Below, piece by piece: positions 60,357 to 64,000 of a stretch of DNA of 64,000 nt. The notes below the pieces were generated by a model. The model did not search any database, was not told where the DNA came from, and saw only the letters and a program-made list of their open reading frames with translations. Every line of letters starts with the position of its first letter. Within the stretch, counting starts at the first letter, position 1. The DNA is from Pyricularia pennisetigena. Lineage: Eukaryota; Ascomycota; Sordariomycetes; Magnaporthales; Pyriculariaceae. The DNA lies in the NCBI RefSeq assembly GCF_004337985.1, contig NC_043741.1, positions 2,859,348 to 2,923,347 on the forward strand. Reading direction: 5' to 3'. The position numbers and the translations under genes are program-made.

Positions 60357-63300
60357 GACTGGAGTGCCATCGCAAATTAGATGAAGGATGGAGGATCGAG
60401 ACCGTTGCATATGTAGAGCTATGTTAGATACCTGATTTAATTTTTTTAATTTTTTTTTCTCTCTTTCTTGGACTAAGTGAGCTGTTTGTTTCCAATCAGG
60501 ACAAAACACGGGAGGCCTGGGGCAGCGGCTAGTCTGGAATAAACCTACAGGCGGGCGGCCCGCGGGTTAGGGTTTCTAGAACTCAACCTTGATTTAAGAA
60601 CGGAAACTCGTGGGCTTCCTTTTCGGAGTACCAATCAAAGCTCGGCCCGATATGCGGCCCGGGACTGATGTTTTGTGATGAATTGAAGTGCAGCATGGGG
60701 TACGTACTGTACGGTACTGTACCACGCGTGCTGTACTACGCAGTCGGTAATAGAAGCCAAGCCAGAATTTCTTTATTTCAGCTGGCGCCTTATTACACGA
60801 ACGATGATTGGAAAGCTTGGTGGACAAAATGCACACAATACACCACCCTGTTCGAGCCAAGCCCCAGGACCAGCCGACAGACCGTCATCGAGAAGCGCTC
60901 AACTGCGCGGCTCGCTCATCCTTCATAACGGGGGCGTGGCGAGCCACACATGTAGACATGCCACTCTGTACGATGCTACCTCGACTACTGACTGCGCAAG
61001 AGTTTCACCTGGGGTTAATCGCTTCAGGCAGGTAAGGAAGATCAGGTTGGGCAATCAAAGTACTCACCACTTCGTAGCTCGCCTACCTTATCTCACTTCT
61101 CAACGTACATTGAGGCGACAAGCCGTATTTCGTGCAAATCGCCAGGGCATTGGAGCTGTGCGTCTACCTCGAATCTACTGCGGTCTATCTATTTCACGGG
61201 CGTCTTCGAAATGCCATTTGCCTTACCTCCTGTGCAAAGGAATATCACATACTTTAAAACATATATGTATAAAAAAAACATAAAAAATAAAAGAAAGAAA
61301 TACAGGTCACCAGAGCGGTTCGTTCGGTATAACCAACATCGTGGGGTCATTTGTTTTTCGCTTGCATTCGCCACTTTTGCTGTCTGTAATCTTTTTTTTT
61401 TTTGGGGGGGTCTTTTATTTTTATTCTTCTTCACACTTTGTCCCTCATCAAGCGAGCAGTACGGGGGTATGTTTGTTTATTTTATTATTTTTCGGCATGC
61501 ACCCCATTCACACGTACTAGCTACTTCTTCTTTGAGAAACGGCCGCCGCGGCTTAATATCAGCAAAAGCATTGCCAGCTCATCAATGCATGACCTTAACA
61601 CCGGCCCTGGTCTCTACCTGGTCGCTGCCCATGCCTCCCCCTCTCAGATCGCTCCAGTCAGCAGCTGCCCAGGCGCGCGCCAGAGGAATCAAGCACATGC
61701 AAGGGTTCGTCAGTCCAGCCATATGCGCATGCAATGCAGGTAGCTAGACTGGACTAGGTATTTGCTCACCGACCCTTTGTGGTCCGGCTGGCGGCAACTC
61801 GATTTGTCTATCCAACCCCACCGCAACCCATTGACGACAGAAGTTGAAGGTCCGCCCCTCACCAATTTGTCGCCGCCCGAGTCCGACCAACATACACGGC
61901 AAATGATACGTACGATATACAACCCGAGAACAAGGGAAGGAGAGAAAAAAAATCAAGACCAGCATCTCCCTACCTCTTACTGCGAAGGACCGCTATTCGT
62001 CTAAATTGTCGGCTCTCGACCTTTTGCCCACTTTTCCACCACTGAAAGAGCCGACTTGCTGTCCAATCAGATCGATGGCACCAAGTTTATATTAAAAACT
62101 ATTGCGACCGCAGAAAATTGTATAGATGGATGACCCGCAGTGGTGGCGTCTCCGTCTGCGTTCGGGGTCTATCATGCCGGTAGACTCCAGTTTTTTCTGC
62201 AAGCAAGCCAAAGTTCCAAACGCCGGGCATAGCAACCGACTAATATTACTTACTAATTACTGCTCCCACTTAATACGGAAGTCTTTGTACGGAGTACAGT
62301 ACGAGAATCATCAAAGGCATTACACTGTCCTTGAGATACTGTCCTTGAATCCTTGAATACCTTCCGGATATACTTTTTGTTTCTACCGACAAGGGCCAGA
62401 ATCAAGCCAAGTTGCTTCCCCAGCCAGTTCCTGGGCGGGCCATATTACGCTTTACCCTGGCGAACCGCGGGGCTTCTACAGTATAGCAAACCAACCCCCC
62501 ACTTTTATTCCCGTTGTGCTACGGGCGCCTATTGTAATTACTTTGTACGCACAACCTAACCGCTTGCCTCTTATCCTGTGCTTTTATTTTTTTGTTCTTT
62601 TTTCCCTGCGCTTACGGAATTTCGCTTGGCACTGTTATGATAGTACACCCCCCTCCCCCAAGCGGCACGACCCCCCAGGATCCCGATCTCTTTTTGCACC
62701 GGCAAGCGCTGGTCTCGAACCGTGGCACTCTATTTTAGCTGTTGTCCCATGGAACTCTAAACGGGCCTCCTGATTTGTTCCTTGTCTCAAAGCTCACCGC
62801 AGCAAGTCCAGCACATTGGAAGAGCCTCGTTTGTTTGTGGCTCGTCACCCTCTCAGAGACGAGCCTATTCGTTCACCTTGGGGTTTCCAGCTTCCCATAA
62901 GATCACAGGTCCACAAATTATCCGCCAGGTCACCTACCTACCCGTACCTTCTCACCGGGTCTTTGGATTTTATTCTATTTTCACACCGTTGCCTACCGTT
63001 TGTCTCATGCACCTATACCCACGCCCACATGGTACCATTCGCACAAAGTCTGTCTACTTGTCGCCCGATTCCTGTTCTTTGCCAATTGCCCGTACACAGA
63101 TCCAATGGTAACCCTGCTGGAGTTGCTCTCATCGCTCACGCTCCTCCCCCGCCTACTAGTTCCATTCCCACAGCAACGGTAACCAGTATGTAATGTTGCC
63201 GTTCAAGAATCGTACAAAAGTCTTGTACAAACATTCGCAGGCAAAACACCGCTGGTTGAATTGACCAATACAAAGTCGTCTGCAAGCAAGGATCCATAAC

Positions 63301-64000
63301 GATATTTCCACTATCCGGCATGACAAGCGTTTTGTACATGCATATATGTGGGTAGGGCATCTATCCCCTCTTCGGCTTATTTGCCCTGGTCTACCCTCTA
63401 TTGTACCTTGTCATGTCCAAGGCACAAATAGAGGATACTCTAGAGGTACTGACAGACGACCCGAGGTACTCCGTATAGTCTACCCATCCATGTTGTGCAT
63501 TAGTGCTAGTTCAGTAGGGAGTCTTGAGGCATGGTTGTCCTTTTCATGTCATCATCCCTAATGACTTTATTTTTGGGCTCTTGATTTATCTTTTTATTAT
63601 TTCATGCGAGTAAATGTTTTAGTCGATCGGATTGGTTCTCAGGCCACTGGAGGTGAGGGCTTTTCGGTATTTTTATTTCATATTGTTCCTTTTCTGTATT
63701 CCGCCATCGTTCATCTCTATCCAATCCATTTCTGGATGCAGACCAAGATTGGTTTGCAGCAGATGGTTCCATTTTGCCACCTCATCCTGCCTCCATCTGC
63801 ATATCCCATTTTCCCCCTAATGTACTTTGTATCTGCCTTCGTCATTGTTTGTTTTTGTCATTTATTTTTTTTTCATTTTTTTTTATTCTTTTTTTCCCTC
63901 TTCCCCTTCCCCCCTTCACATTCTATTCTTTTGAACCCTTGTCTAGGGGTACGTATCCCCGCCTTCGCACACAACTTTTCACACCCCCTCCCATTCCTTC
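60357..64000. other. Gene-free stretch at the window end
   Basis: No coding region that I can support. It contains short inverted GTAC words near 60697-60725, two TACGGAGTA words (62288-62296 and, inverted, 63467-63475) and, over the last 170 bases, a strongly pyrimidine-rich plus strand that resembles the promoter/leader of a plus-strand gene starting beyond the window. Confidence 0.45.

Noticed and set aside
61211..61747. 178-codon plus-strand frame near the window end
   Set aside because: It runs through A and T homopolymers, has phenylalanine and lysine runs from simple sequence and shows no family resemblance.

Overview
This is nuclear DNA of a filamentous ascomycete, most likely a Sordariomycete. 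The genes have short introns with GTRNGT donors, GCTAAC-like branch sites and CAG/TAG acceptors, and the intergenic spaces are long and rich in homopolymers. The protein families are typical of Pezizomycotina: verprolin, a Kin1-type kinase, an Apd1-like sucrase/ferredoxin protein, a Whi2-type BTB protein, a GPI-anchored wall protein and a Zn2Cys6 regulator. I cannot name the genus from sequence alone. There are two assembly gaps (21 N at 57840-57860 and 2 N at 59630-59631).

Layout. 1-5.7 kb: a long empty stretch, then a mitochondrial membrane protein (minus) divergent from verprolin (plus, 3 exons). 11.3-16.9 kb: an RBM42-like RRM protein and an 830-residue repeat-rich GPI-anchored wall protein, both minus. 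20-21 kb: an intronless coiled-coil protein of unknown function, followed by a 49-base A tract. 21.6-28.7 kb: three minus-strand genes, Apd1-like, Whi2-like and GPATCH1-like. 31-34.4 kb: Kin1 kinase. 36-45 kb: the densest part, with glycerol kinase (plus), BRAP2/Etp1-type ubiquitin ligase (minus), four-unit polyubiquitin (minus) and thioredoxin reductase (plus, divergent from polyubiquitin). 47.6-50.3 kb: a Zn2Cys6 transcription factor. 54.7-56.5 kb: farnesyltransferase beta subunit in 5 exons. 56.5-64 kb: mostly no recognisable gene, apart from one doubtful small protein near 59.7-60.4 kb.

Most genes are conserved housekeeping or signalling genes, and I see no metabolite cluster, transposon, CRISPR array, rRNA or tRNA. 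Some genes touch related processes (Ras prenylation by farnesyltransferase, Whi2 and BRAP2 in Ras/stress signalling, ubiquitin plus a ubiquitin ligase, redox control by thioredoxin reductase and Apd1), but their arrangement does not show that they form one system. I found no convincing undescribed system. The better leads are gene-structure oddities: a stop-free in-frame intron in thioredoxin reductase, a possible switch of a mitochondrial presequence on glycerol kinase, a Whi2-type gene with no visible ATG, and an intronless gene with a long downstream A tract. Exon borders were derived by hand from splice consensus, reading frame and family knowledge.
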